Positions 23,946 to 36,330 of a stretch of 64,000 nt of DNA are shown here, one piece after another (within the stretch, counting starts at the first letter, position 1; each line of letters opens with the position of its first letter). The stretch is from Cryptomeria japonica. Lineage: Eukaryota; Streptophyta; Pinopsida; Cupressales; Cupressaceae. A program made the position numbers and the translations under genes. The notes under the pieces were generated by a model. It saw only the letters and a program-made list of their open reading frames with translations. It searched no databases and had not been told where the DNA came from. The stretch spans positions 187,764,119 through 187,828,118 of the forward strand of contig NC_081410.1 of the NCBI RefSeq assembly GCF_030272615.1, in the 5' to 3' direction.

Positions 23946-26900
23946 ATGGAAAATAATCATTCAACTTTAATTGCTTACTGGAAGGACAATCCTAGGCTTG
24001 AAGGAACAAATTATAGAATATGGAAGCTTTAGATAGAGACTCTTCTGAGATGTCTTGCAAAATATTTGGAAGATCACTGAGAAAGGCTATACTCCTTATG
24101 ATTTGGCATCTAGCAATCGTGTACCTGCAAACTTGGATAAGTACATTGAAAATGATTGCAGAGCTAGAGAAGCCCTTTTGAGCACCTTGACAAATCAAAA
24201 AGTAATGGGATTAATAGACAAATCATCTACAAAAGCTATATGGGATAAGCTAAGACTTTGAATAGAGGTGACCCTACTGTTAAAGTTGCTAAACTTAATG
24301 GTTATCAGGTAAGATATGAGAACCTGAATATGGAGGAAGATGAAAGAATTGGTGCATTTATGGAAAGAGTCAATGAAATTGTCATGAGAATTCAATGTTG
24401 TGGTGGATCTTTAAGTGAAGATGAGATTGTTTCTAAAGTATTGAGGGTCTTGTCACTAGCTTACAAAATGAAGGCTACTACAATCAATGAGCTGAGAACA
24501 ATGCCTAACACCTCTATTAATAGGGATACTTAGGTTGGAAAGATATCTATTTTTGAGCTTGAAAAATTTGGTCCACAAGGAGTTGCATAGATAGAATTTT
24601 CTTTCAATGAATCTACATCATCAACTAGCAAGAAGGATTGGAAATCTTTATATGCAAAGGAAATGGAGGATATGAAGAAAGAAGATAAGAACTTGAGCAA
24701 CTTGAAGCCCTATTTGCTACAAGAGTATCGAGAGGTCCGACGGGAAGTAAGTATGAAGGAAAATAACCTTTCAAATGTTTTGCATGTAATAAGATAGGTC
24801 ATTTTGCATCTAGATGTCCTGAAAGGAGTTCAATATTTGAAGAAAGAGCTAGTAGATCATTTAAGCCTAACCATGAATATTAGAACAAGCATAAGTATAG
24901 GAGGAACAAATACAAATCATGTTATCTTGTTGATGAAGAAGGTGTGACTGATGATTTTGATGATGAACCGACAAAAGATTCAGGTAGTGGATCTGGCAAT
25001 GAAAATGAGAGTATTATTAGCTATAAAGGAGGATGCTCTTGAACCTGAAGAGAAGGCCATTTCTTCTAAAGTTGAAGATAAGGATGAATGGGTGATAGAC
25101 AGTGGATGTTCACATTATATGACTGGAGATAAAAGGAAGTTTCTATCTTTGCAAGAATTTGATGGTGGTCTAGTCAGATTTGGAGATAACAAATCATGCA
25201 TGATCAGAGGAAGAGGAACCATATCATTAGATGGTAAGCATAAAACTAATAATGCCTATTATGTAGAAGGTTTAAGGCATAATATTTTGAGTGTAGGGTA
25301 GTTGGTGGATAAGGGATTTCAATTACAGTTCAAGGATGGAAAATACAAAATCAACAACAGATCTAGATTGGAGATTGCAACCGATACTCAAACTAAAGGT
25401 AACATCTTTCATTTGAACTCTGGTGAGAAGATATGTTTGATTGCACATATTGATGAGAGTTGTCTATGGCATAAGAGATTGTGTCATGTGAATTTTGATT
25501 GCATTGTAAAGAGAAGTTCAACTAAGGTAGTTAGAGATATACCTAAGATTGTGAAGCCTCATAATCCGGTATGTAAGGAATGTCAAATGGGTAAGAAGGT
25601 CAAAACTTCTTTTAAGAGTATATAAGACAAATATAATGATATTCTTGATCTTATTTATACTAATTTGTGTGGTCCTTTTAGAGTAAGAAGCATTCAGGGT
25701 GATAGATATTTCATGCTAATCATTGATGATAATTCTAGAATGATGTGGGTTACTTTTCTGAGGGGGAAACCTGAAGCCTTTGAAAAGTTCAAGATCTTTA
25801 AAGCTATGGTTGAGATAGAGACAGGGTTGAAGATCAACTATTTAAGGTCAAATCAGGGTGGTGAATTCACATCTAGTGAATTTAACAATTATTGTGAGAA
25901 AAATGGTAGAAGGAAACAGTTGTCTACACCCCGAACACCTTAGCAGAATGGTGTTGTGGAAAGAAAGAACAAAACTATCTTGGATGCAGCTAGATCTATG
26001 ATGATGGAAGCTAATTTGCCTCATACCAATTGGAGAAAATTTGTGAGTATGACAATATACACATTCAAAAGAGTTCACATCAAAGGAGATACTGGTAAGA
26101 CACCTTATGAGTTATGGTTTGGTCATACACCTAGAGTTAAGTACTTCAAAATCTCTGGTAGTAAATGCTATATCAAAAGAGATGATTCCATTGGAAAATT
26201 TAATCCTAGATGTGATTAAGGGATATTTCTTCGTTATTCAACTGAAAGAAAAGCATATAGATGTTATAACAAAAGATTGCAGAGAATTGTGGAGAGCACT
26301 AATGTCAAGGTGGATAAGAAATACAAAGGTCAAATCAGACCTTATGTCAAAGAACCGGAAGTGGAGATGATCATAACTGAACCGGTAATGCTTGTACTAG
26401 AATAGAATGTTGAACCAGTTACCTCGATAATATCATAAAATTCACCAGTAATTGAAGATTGGAGAAAAGAAACAGAAAGTCAGAAGACTCCTAGGTATGT
26501 AAGGTTGAATCATTCAGAAGATCAAATCATTGGAGATAAGATCAAAGGAGTAATGATAAGAAGAAGGTTGGCTATTGATGAGGTATTCTTAATTTCTCAA
26601 GTTGAACTGGCATCAGTAGTTGAAGCATGTAAGGATGAATGTTGAATGAAAGCTATGGAAGAGGATTTGGATTAGATAGAAAAGAACAACACATGGACTT
26701 TAGTTCCCTAGCCTAAAATTAAGAATGTTATTAGAACTAAATGGGCTTTTAGAAATAAATTGAATGAAGATGGAAAAGTTGTGAGGAATAAGGCTAGATT
26801 GGTCTGCAAATAATATTATTAGAAGGATGTAATTGATTATGATGTAACTTTTTCTTTGGTAGCAAGGATTGAAGCCATGAGATTATTTCTTTCTTATGCC

Positions 26901-27157
26901 TCACATAAGAACTACAAGGTTTATTAGATGGATGTTAAGTGTGCATTTCTAAATAGAGATCTTGAAGAGGAAATATACATTGAGAAGCCTAATGGATTTT
27001 CACTTTCAGATGACAAAAACATGGTTTGCAGATTGAGGAAAGCTTTACATGGATTGAAGAAAGCACCTAGAGCTTGGTATGCCAGATTGGACAAATATCT
27101 TTTGAAGCTTGGTTTCACTAAAGGTAATATTGACAATAACTTGTATTATAAGATCAC
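23946..27157 (+). pseudogene. gag-pol of copia D, first segment
   Basis: Begins with ATG at 23946. In order: gag with EGTNYRIWKL and EDERIGAFMERVNEIV; a CCHC zinc knuckle (CFACNKIGHFASRC, from about 24776); aspartic protease WVIDSGCSHYMTGDK near 25090; GAG pre-integrase LWHKRLCHVNFD near 25470; integrase core with IIDDNSRM and RSNQGGEF, then NGVVERKNKTIL; and the RT start with MDVKCAFLN, LKKAPRAWYARLD. Many stops break it, most of them TAG where relatives have CAG (for example near 24032, 25300, 25941, 26926). It stops where element F enters at 27163. Confidence 0.9.
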
Positions 27158-27162
27158 TAATA
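27158..27162. repeat. Target duplication of element F
   Basis: taata here and at 35831-35835. Removing F and one copy restores the RT frame (KITNND-type sequence). Confidence 0.9.
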
Positions 27163-28292
27163 TGTTAGGAACTGGAAGGACAACTGAGAGGGGGGGTGAA
27201 TCAGTTGTCAATGAATTACAACCCAAATAGAAATTATTCCAACTTAAACTTAGTGTCGGTAAACCAAACTTAATGCCGGTGAAATAGATTAGCAATTTAT
27301 CTTAATACCGGTGAAACTTAACGCTTGAAATAGAAAGGAGAAACAACATCCACAACACATGACACATAGATTTTGACGTGGAAACCCTGTAAGGGGAAAA
27401 AGCGTGATGGGAAACCTTACCCACAATCAGATGATACTACTGCAAATAGTAAGTGTATACAAATGGGGTCTGCACATGTAGAAAGGCCAACCACCTATAG
27501 CTCACTGCTCAATCACAAAATAGGAGTCACACTGACTACAGTAGGATGGTTAAATCCTATAACAATGTACTACTTCAAGGTAACATCTGCAATGTTGGAT
27601 TCAGTACCGGTTTAAGCTCTGACAAACACCTTCATAACCTTTCTTCAACCTCCAGATAATGTCTACGTGATTCACACTAGGATCTGCTCATATGATCTTC
27701 AATATTCACTCATAAACTCATACCATACCATGTTACATACATCTATGTCATCTCTCAAATGAGATCTTACATTTATACAAAACCTAAGACCAAATGTTAA
27801 GGTTGGCTTACTAAAGATATTACATTTAAATCAATTACAAAATAAGTCGTGATATGATACAATATGTCGACCTCAATGTATTTACACAATATCCAAACAA
27901 TAAACCATCTCCATAACGTGTTGTGCTGATCTGGAACATAATAACCTGTACTGGTCCATAACCTAGACCTATCTGTCGGTAATAGTAAATATGTCAACCC
28001 AATTAGACCAATAAGAAAAACAACAAATCAAAACATCCAATCCATGTCTTTGACATAATCAAGTCATCTCAAGATGATAACAAGTCATCATCATTGTCGG
28101 TGAACTATATAACCTGACGATGAACATATACTAGTGACTCTGCATAAGCCACTAATCATGCCGGTGAACACAATGTGTTGGTTCAACAATAAACCAATAT
28201 AACTAGAGTGCCAAATCAACAATGTAGACCTCCAAAAGGATAAGTGTTGACATCAATGACAAAACCAATGCAACACATCCATAATACCAATA
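27163..28292 (-). repeat. 3' LTR of copia F
   Basis: TGTTAGGAACTGGAAGG to ATACCAATA on the plus strand. C-run block at about 27188; GTGGAAACCCTGTAAGGGG near 27379. Nearly the same sequence as 34704-35830 and as the solo LTR at 13513-14625. Confidence 0.92.
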
Positions 28293-28670
28293 ATCCCCCC
28301 TTTGGAATTGATGGCAATACTAGATGGAAAAACATCTAAGTGCCAAAACAAAATGCTAAAAACCAATATACCAACAGTCTCCCAATTTCCCAAAATAGAT
28401 CAATACCAGAAATCAAAAACCAAAATACATCTTTCCAAGGATATATGTCTCCCCAAAGTACAGTGTTTCTCTAGAGATATCTCTCCCCCTTTGACATCAA
28501 ATGCCAAAGAAATTAAGAATAAATATCAGAACTTAACATACAGCTAACTACTCCCCCTGAGAAGTAGCTCTCCTCTATCAAAGCTGAAAAAATATTTCTC
28601 TATTAGTCTCTACTAGTTTGATGCCAATCTTCAACATCTAAGTTTCTGTCGGTGGGGAAATTACCCCAAG
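28293..28670 (-). other. Polypurine tract and 3' noncoding part of copia F
   Basis: ATCCCCCCTTTGGAATTGATGG on the plus strand is the complement of the polypurine tract. Further PPT-like C-runs (near 28485 and 28552) follow. No coding sequence. Confidence 0.75.
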
Positions 28671-31600
28671 CTACTCTCTGAGATATTCAAAGGTTTCCTT
28701 AGGCAAATACTTTGTAAAGATATCTGCAATTTTCTCTTTAGTATTCACATAAACCAATCTCACTTCATTTGCTTCAACATTTTCTTTCGGAAATTTATAC
28801 TTAATAGAAACATGCTTTGTCTTAGAGTGAAATGCCAGATTCTTTGATATATCAATTGCTGTTAAATTATCACAATAAATGATTACTGGTTCTTTGCACT
28901 TTACCTTTATATCCTTCAACATTTGCTTAATCCATAATAGCTAAGTACAATTTGTTGCCACTGCAACAAATTTTACTTCTGCTATAGATAATGATGTACA
29001 ACTTTGCTTCTTTCTTATCCATGAAATCAATCTTCTGCCAAGAAAGAATGCACTGCTAGTGGTACTCTTTATGTCATCTACATCTCCTACCCAATTTGAA
29101 TCTATATATGCACATAATTAAAAGTTATCATTCTTAGGATACCATAAACCAATATTTGTTTGCCTTGTAGGTACCGAAAAATCCTTTTTACTGTTAATTC
29201 ATGATTTTCTTTAGGATTGATCTAAAATATTGAAACAATACATACTGCATTCATTATATTAGGTCTGGTTTGTGTCAAATACAGTAAACCTCCAATCATA
29301 GATTTGTATCTTGTCAGATTAATAGGAGTTGAATAATCCTTCAATGTCAATTTATCAGTTGTAGTCATAGGAGTACTTACTGGTTTAGAGTTTTCCATAC
29401 CAAATTTCTTCAGATGTTCCTTCAAGTATTTTGTTTCACATATGAATATACCTTTATCTATTTGTGAAATTTGCAAGCCTAGGAAGATTTTTTTCTCCCC
29501 AATCATAGACATTTCAAATTCTTCCTGCATCTTGTTAGCAAAGTCTTTACACAATCCATCTTCACCTCCAAAAATGATATCATCCACAAAAACTTCAATA
29601 ATAAAAATGTCATCATTAGTGATTTTGTAATACAAGTCATTGTTAGCATTACCTTTAGTGTATCCAAGCTTCAAAAGATATTTATCCAATCTACCATACC
29701 AAGCTCTGGGAGCTTTCTTTAATCCATATAAAGCTTTCCTTAATCTGCAAACCATATCCTTATCATTTGTCAATGAAAATCCATCAGTCTGTTCAATGTA
29801 AACTTCCTCTTCAAGATCACCATTCAAAAATGCACATTTTACATCCATCTGATATAATTTATAGTTCTTATGAGCTACAAAAGAAAGAAATAGTCTAACT
29901 GCCTCAATTATGGCTACTGGTTCAAAGGTTTCATTATTAATCAATTCCCTCTTTCTGTGAATAAACATTACAAACTAATCTTTCTTTGTTCCTAATTACT
30001 TCACCATATTCATTAAGTTTATTTCTATATACCCATTTAGTTCCAATTACATTTTTGTCTTTAGGCCGAGGAACTAATGTCCAAGTATTGTTCTTTTCAA
30101 TCTATTCTAATTCATCTTCCATTGCTTTTATTCAATGTTTATCTTCACATGCTTCAATAACAGATGCTGGTTAAACTTGAGAAATAAAAAATACCTCTTC
30201 ATATGCCAATTTTCCTCTTGTCATAAGACCTTGATATATGTTTCCAATTATCTGATTTTCTGAATGATTCAATCTTACATACCTGGGTTTGTTCACATGT
30301 TGTTGTTCTTCAGTCACAATTGAGTTTTCTGATGATGTCGGTGTGACTAGATCTACATTCTGTACCAATTCTAGTTCAATTATAATCATTTCAACTTTCA
30401 GTTCAGAATCTACAGACCTTGAATTTCCTCTAAAATGTTCATCTATCTTCACATTAGTGCTTTCAATGATTCTCTACAATCTTTTATTATAACATCTATA
30501 TGTTTTGCTTCTAGATGAATAACCAAAAAAATATTCCTTCATCACTTCTAGGATCAAATTTTTCAATAGACTCATCTCTCCTAATATAGAATTTGCTTCC
30601 AAATATTCTAAAGTATTTAAGAGTAGGAATATGACCAAACCATAGTTCATAAGGGGTCTTACCGGTTTCACCTTTGATGTGAACTATGTTGAAAGTGTAA
30701 ACCGCTATATTCATTGCTTCTCTCTAGTACACATGAGGTATATTTTCTTCCATTATCATGGTTCTTGTTGCATCCATAATAGTTCTATTTTTCCTTTCCA
30801 CAACTCCATTCTACTGAGGTGTCCGGGGTGCTGATAGTTGTCTTTTGATTCCATTCACTTCACAAAATGTATTAAATTCCCTAGATGTAGATTCTCCTCC
30901 TTGATAATATCTCAAACATTTGATTTTCTTGTCGGTTTCATTCTCTACTATTGCCTTGTATAACTTAAATTTTCAAAAGCTTCTGACTTCTCCCTGAGAA
31001 AAGTAACCCAACACATTCTAGAATAATCATCAATTATTAGCATAAAATATCTATCTCCCTGAAGACTTCTTGTTCTTGTCGGAACACATAGATCAATATG
31101 AATTAAGTCAAGAACATTATTGGATTTCTTAGAAATTCTCTTTAATGTTGTTCTAACTTGCCTTCCCATTTGACATTCCCTACATACCGGATTATGAGGT
31201 TTCACAATTTTAGGTAAATCCCTTACTGCCTTAGTTGAACTAATCTTTATAATGCAATCAAAATTTACATGATAGAGTCTGTTATGCCATAACCAACTTT
31301 CATCAATGTGTTCAATCAAACATGTCTTATTACTGGTATTCAAATGAAAGATATTACCTTTATTCTGATTACTGGTTGCAATCTCCAGTCCAGTTCTGTT
31401 TATGATTATGCATTTTCCATTCTTGAATTGTAACTGAAATCCTTTTTCCACTAATTGACCAACACTCAAAACATTATGCTTCAAACCTTCAACATAATAA
31501 ACATTGTCAGTATTGTGCTTACCATCCAAAGATATAGTGCCTCTTCCTTTGATTAAGCAATCTTTATCATCTCCAAATCTTACTAGACCTCCATTACATT

Positions 31601-32012
31601 CCTAAAATGACAAGAATTTGCTTTTATCACTAGTCATATGATGCAAACAACCACTATCAATGATCCATTCATCCCTTTCTTCAATTTTCTCTGCTAGTGC
31701 CTGTTCTACCGGTTTGATAATAGGTGCCAGTTGATCTTCTTTTATTGCAACAAATTCCCATCCATTATCTTTTGGATCTTCATTTGAATCGTCTGTAACT
31801 CCTTCATCAACATAGTAACATGATTTATCTCTGTTTTTCTTAAATCTGTATCTGTGATATTTAGGGTTAAGCTTATATGTTCTCTTTGTTTCCTCTCTCA
31901 ATATTGCATGTCTATCATGATATGTAGATGCTATATGACCAATTCTATTGTAATTACAACATTTGAAAGTTTCTTTACCTTCATACTTACTTCCTACTAG
32001 ACCTTCAGGCAT
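28671..32012 (-). pseudogene. pol of copia F (protease to RNase H)
   Basis: From 32012 leftward: a degenerate zinc knuckle (CCNYNRIGHIASTYH, last Cys replaced by Tyr); protease WIIDSGCLHHMTSDK near 31640; GAG pre-integrase LWHNRLYHVNFD near 31280; integrase with LIIDDYSRMCWVTF near 31030; RT from 29968 with MDVKCAFLNGDLEEE, LKKAPRAWYGRLDK and EVFVDDIIFGGED (the FVDD form of the YVDD box); LTQTRPNIM at 29250; and RNase H end with IYCDNLTAIDISKN at 28671-28922. Stops and frameshifts interrupt it, for example a TAG near 31601 where relatives have CAG. Confidence 0.9.
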
Positions 32013-32141
32013 CTTTCTTGCAAATATTGCTTCAAGTTCTTCCAGTTCTTTATTTTCCCTCTTGATATCTTCAAGTTCTTTTGCATTAAGTTCTTTCCAA
32101 TCATATTTGTCAAATGATGATGATGATGTTGCAGATGATGA

Positions 32142-32682
32142 TTATTTGAAAGCTAAATTAGTTTTGATTGTAGCAACATGACCAAATTCCTCAAGCTTAA
32201 ATGCTGAAAGTTTTCCAACCAAGGTATCTCTAGATACTGATGTATTAGGCATTGTTCTCAACTCATTAATAGCAATTACTTTCATTTTGTAAGCTAGTGG
32301 CAAAGCTCTTAAAACTTTAGAAAGAATTTCATCTTCACTTAAGGATCCTCCACAATATTGTATTCCTAAAACAATTTCATTAACTTTTTCCATAAAAACA
32401 GAAATTCTTTCATCTTCTTCCATTTTCAAATTTTCATACCTGACCCGGTAACATTCCACTTTTGCAATTTTGATAGTGATATCTTCTTCATTCAATGTTT
32501 CTAGTTTATGCCAAATATCTTTAGCAATAGATTGGTTTGATAATCTCATGATTTGTTAATCTGATAATGCACTCAGAAGTGTTTCTCTTTTTTTGCAATC
32601 ATTCTCCAAGTCCTTAGCGAATGTTGGTGGATGAGGTTGATTCGGAGTAGGACCAACATGGCCATTCTTTGTAACTTCTCAA
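32142..32682 (-). pseudogene. gag of copia F, 3' part
   Basis: Contains IWHKLETLNEED, YENLKMEEDERISVFMEKV and IVLGIQYCGGSLSEDE, the UBN2-type gag core of plant copia. In another frame upstream (to 32682) the sequence matches the gag middle, with Pro/Asn/His and a DLENDCKKRE block. It is separated from its N-terminus by element G. Confidence 0.85.
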
Positions 32683-33504
32683 TGTTAGATGCAATGATAG
32701 TCCCAAAGACACTGAGAGGGGGGGTGAATCAGTGTCTAACTAGTTAGTGGAATATTTGAACTTATTTATAACTTTGCAACCCAAATTAATGTATCGATAA
32801 ATAAGCAATAGTGTAGTAAAGAGAAATAACAGAGACAACATAAATGCACACCATAACACAAGATATTTTGGCAAGGAAACCTGGTAAGGGAAAAAACTTG
32901 GTGGGATTTGTGACCCACAATATTTACTCATTGGCCAATATGAATAGATATTACTTACAATAGGGGCTTGCACATGCAGGAAGGCCAATAGCCTAGAGCT
33001 CACTGCTCAATGAAAGAGTCTCACTGACTACAAAATGGATAATTAAATCCAAGATAATGTACTACTCAAAATAGCATCTGCAATGCTTGGTTCAGTACTA
33101 GTTTAAGATCTGTCAAAAACCTTAACCCAAAACCTTTCGCTGTCTTCTATGATCTATTACATAATCACCTCATAAATTCACTATGTCACCTTTCTACATT
33201 CATTTTTCTTTCTACACTTTACAAAATGATCTATAAGATCTCATACATATATGAGTCTTTACAATACATCATGTTGGCTTACAAATAATTAATTATAATA
33301 TAATTCACATAAATAAAACTTTATCCCATGTCGGCCTGAGTGCTGGTATACTTCATTGCCGATGTAGTCTGGATGTCGGTGAATGTGCCTGCCGGTGCCG
33401 GTAGATGATGTCTATGTTGCTGGTGAACCTGTAGAATCCTATTACTAGTTGGTTGCCATCAATGATAACATAAACCATTCCCATTTGAGTCTAGAATGCC
33501 AAAA
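32683..33504 (-). repeat. 3' LTR of element G
   Basis: Carries CTGAGAGGGGGGGTGAATCAG at about 32709 after a TAGTCCCAAAGACA start like that of element X (TAGGATTCCCAAAGATA). Ends GAATGCCAAAA directly before the polypurine-tract complement. Confidence 0.75.
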
Positions 33505-33779
33505 ATCTCCCCCTTTGGCATTGATGGCAACACTCATGAGAAAAATCCAAAATTGTTATCCAAAAATGAAATCCTAAAATGATCTCCAAAAGAAGTGTGC
33601 TCCCCCTGAGCAAGTGATCTCATCTGTACATTTTCTCCATACATTTTTCTCCATACTAATCCCCCTTTGACATCAATGACAAAGGATGTCAAAAACAATC
33701 AAAGAATACAAAAATTCTACCTCATAGCCTGTAACCGGTTATGTATAATTTAAAAAATATCCGCCAAAATTATATTTAG

Positions 33780-34359
33780 GCTCTGCATGAATTTATTACT
33801 ATCAAAAATAATGGATTATGTCTGCTAGATCATGTCACTTAGATAATGCATCTGTTTCTCTGGTGATCATTCTCCTTGAATTGTTTCTTTTGATAGCTCA
33901 ACCTACTGAGTTATAAGATTGTCCAATCTTAGACCAAGTCTTTTTTTAGTTCCCAGGCCTTCAACCTTATCCTTGCTTTTTCTTGCTCCAGTTTCACTAT
34001 CTTTTCCTCAAAAATTGCCATTTTTTGTTCAATAACTGAGGTAAGTTCCAAAGAACCTATCATATTATCTACTATGTCATCTATCTCCTTCTAAGTTTTT
34101 TTAATTTCCTCAATAATATCTTCAGTCAGGTGGTGAGGATTGCAGGCTTCCTTATACAGTTCTTTGTATTCCAAAATTGTTGAGTTAAGTACCGATAATA
34201 AGGAATCAATATGCTTAGAATAGTCCTTGATGGACTTCTCAAAGAATTCACCTTTTCCTTAACAATTTCCTCATTGATCTTATCCATAGTTAGAACATTT
34301 GAAGCAATAAATTTAGACAATGCATCCAGTTTACCTAAAGAATTGTAAATATGATCTAT
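33780..34359 (-). pseudogene. Accessory ORF fragment of element G
   Basis: The part at 34126-34320 (MSKFIASNVLTMDKINEEI, then VKEKVNSL) aligns by eye with LSKFITDNILIVDQINED in the element X accessory ORF at 39520-39560. The rest is broken by stops. It appears to be the C-terminal coiled-coil region only. Confidence 0.6.
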
Positions 34360-34535
34360 CTTATAGGCCGGTGACGATATACTTTATTACTGGTGTAGTC
34401 TAGATGCTAGTGAATGTGCCTTCTAGTGCCAATAGATGATGTCTATGTTGCAAGTGAACCTGTAGAATCCTGTTATTAGTTGGTTGTCATTAATGACAAC
34501 ATCAACCATTCTCATTTGAGTGTAGAATACCAAAA
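34360..34535 (-). repeat. Truncated 5' LTR of element G
   Basis: Matches the terminal part of the left LTR (compare GGTAGATGATGTCTATGTTG near 33400 with AATAGATGATGTCTATGTTG near 34432) and ends ACCAAAA. Its first roughly 640 bases are missing. Confidence 0.75.
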
Positions 34536-34647
34536 CCCATATATCTCTTCCAATGCAGTTCAAATGTGTCTCCATTCTGATCTTCCATATACCATAATTA
34601 GTTCCATCAAGTTTAGGACTGCCCTTCCTAAAAATATTCATTGCCAT
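34536..34647 (-). pseudogene. gag N-terminus of copia F
   Basis: MNIFRKGSPKLDGTNYGIWK and METHLNCIGRDIW match the start of the other copia gags here (LDGTNYIVWKIQMETHLRC in element A). It is cut at 34536 by element G. The ATG is near 34647, about 45 bases from the primer site. Confidence 0.8.
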
Positions 34648-34690
34648 AGGATCTCCTCAAGATGTTAGATGTCTTCAAAAAGAGGACTAG

Positions 34691-34702
34691 GCTCTAATAC
34701 CA
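34691..34702 (-). other. Primer-binding site of copia F
   Basis: Reverse complement TGGTATTAGAGC, the tRNA-Met site with one C-to-T change, abutting the 5' LTR start at 34704. Confidence 0.85.
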
Positions 34703-34703
34703 A

Positions 34704-35830
34704 TATTAGAAACCAGAAGGACAACTAAGAGGGGGGGTGAATCAGTTGTCAATGAATTACAACCCAAATAGAAATTATTTCAGCTTAAACCTAGTGTTGA
34801 TAAACCAAACTTAATGTCGATGAAATAGATTAGTAGTTTATATTAATACCAGTGAAACTTAATGCATGAAACAGAAAGGAGAAACAACATCCACAACACA
34901 TTACAAAGATTTTGATGTGTAAACCCTGTAAGGGGAAAAACCACGGTGGAAACCTTACCCACAATTAGATGATACTACTGCAAATAGTAAGTGTATACAA
35001 ATGGGGACTACACATGCAGAAAGGCCAACCTCCTAGAGCTTATTGCTCAATCACAAAATAGGAGTCACACTGACTACAGTAGGATGGTTAAATCCTATAA
35101 CAATGTATTGCTTCAAGGTAGCATCTGCAATGTTGGATTCAGTACCAGTTTAAACTCTAACAAACACCTTCATAACCTTTCTTCAACCTCCAGATAATGT
35201 CTACGTGATTCACACTAGGATCTTCTCATATGATCTTCAATATTCACTCATAAACTCATACCATACCATGTTACATACATCTATGTCATCTCTCAAATGA
35301 GATCTTACATTTATACAAAACCTAAGACCAAATGTTAAGGTTGGCTTACTAAAGATATTACATTTAAATCAATTACAAAATAAGTCTTGATGTGATACAA
35401 TATGTAGGCCTCAATGTATTTACACAATATCCAAACAATAAATCATCTCCATAACATGTCGTGTTGATCTGGAACATAATAACATGTACTGGTCCATAAC
35501 CTAAACCTATCTGCCAGTAACAATAAATATGTCAATCTGATTAGAATAATAAGAAAAAAACCAAATAAAAACATCCAATCCATGTCTTTGACATAATCAA
35601 GTGATCTCAAGATGATAACAATTCAACATCATTTTCGGTGAACCATATAACCTGACGGTGAACATATACCAGTGACTATGCATAAGCCACTAACCATGCC
35701 GATGAACACAATGTGTTGGTTCAATAGTAAACCAATATAACCAGAGTGCCAAATCAACAATGTAGACCTCCAGAAGGATAAGTGTTGACATCAATGACAA
35801 AACCAATGCAACACATCCATAAGACCAATA
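34704..35830 (-). repeat. 5' LTR of copia F
   Basis: TATTAGAAACCAGAAGG to AGACCAATA. The TG start has become TA. Close to the 3' LTR over its whole length with scattered transitions. Followed by the target duplication taata (35831-35835). Confidence 0.92.
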
Positions 35831-36330
35831 TAATAATGACATATTAATTATTGAGGTCTTTGTTGATGATATCATTTTTGGAGGTGAGGATAAGTTATGT
35901 ATGGAATTCTTAGATAATATGAAGAATGAATTTGAGATGTCTATGATTGGAGAAATGAGATTTTTCTTAGGTCTGCAGATTACTCAGACTGATAAAGGTA
36001 TTTTCATCTGCCAAACTAAGTATGCTAGAGAGTTGTTGAAGAAATTTGGTATGGAAAATTTTAAACCGGTTGGTACTCCTATGGTTACAAGTGAGAAATT
36101 GACAAAGAAAGATGTATCTTCTCCAGTAAATCCTACAAGGTACAAATCTATGATTAGAGGTTTGTTATATTTGACTCAGACTAGACTGGATATAATGAAT
36201 GCAATTTGTATTGTATCAAGATATCAAAGTGATCCTAGAGAGAATCATGAGGGTGTGGGAAAAGGATTTTCAGGTATTTGCAAGGAACAAATGAGTATGG
36301 TTTATGGTATCCTAAAAATGATGACTTTAC
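35831..36330 (+). pseudogene. RT part of copia D, second segment
   Basis: Continues the RT after element F: EVFVDDIIFGGEDKLC, then MSMIGEMRFFLGLQITQTDK, CQTKYARELLKKFGM, GLLYLTQTRLDI and VSRYQSDPRE. It ends at WYP-KNDDFT where solo LTR H enters. This is the palm-to-connection region of Ty1/copia RT and the start of RNase H. Confidence 0.88.

Larger units (their letters stand above)
32683..34535 (-). mobile_element. Element G: deleted relative of element X in copia F gag
   Basis: A left LTR (32683-33504) is followed by a polypurine-tract complement (ATCTCCCCCTTTGGCATTG at 33505), an internal stretch with a coiled-coil ORF fragment, and then only the last 176 bases of a second LTR (34360-34535). 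LTR sequence and ORF both resemble element X. I infer an internal deletion that removed the primer site, gag and most of the 5' LTR. I could not find a clean target duplication, so the left boundary may be 32683 or 32695. Confidence 0.7.
27163..35830 (-). mobile_element. Copia element F, complete with both LTRs
   Basis: Minus-strand Ty1/copia element of 8668 bp including a nested element G (32683-34535). LTRs are 1130 and 1127 bp, ending in ACCAATA instead of the usual CA. Five-base duplication taata is exact. Order in element sense: LTR, primer site, gag, protease, integrase, RT, RNase H, polypurine tract, LTR. It sits inside the RT of element D. Confidence 0.92.
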
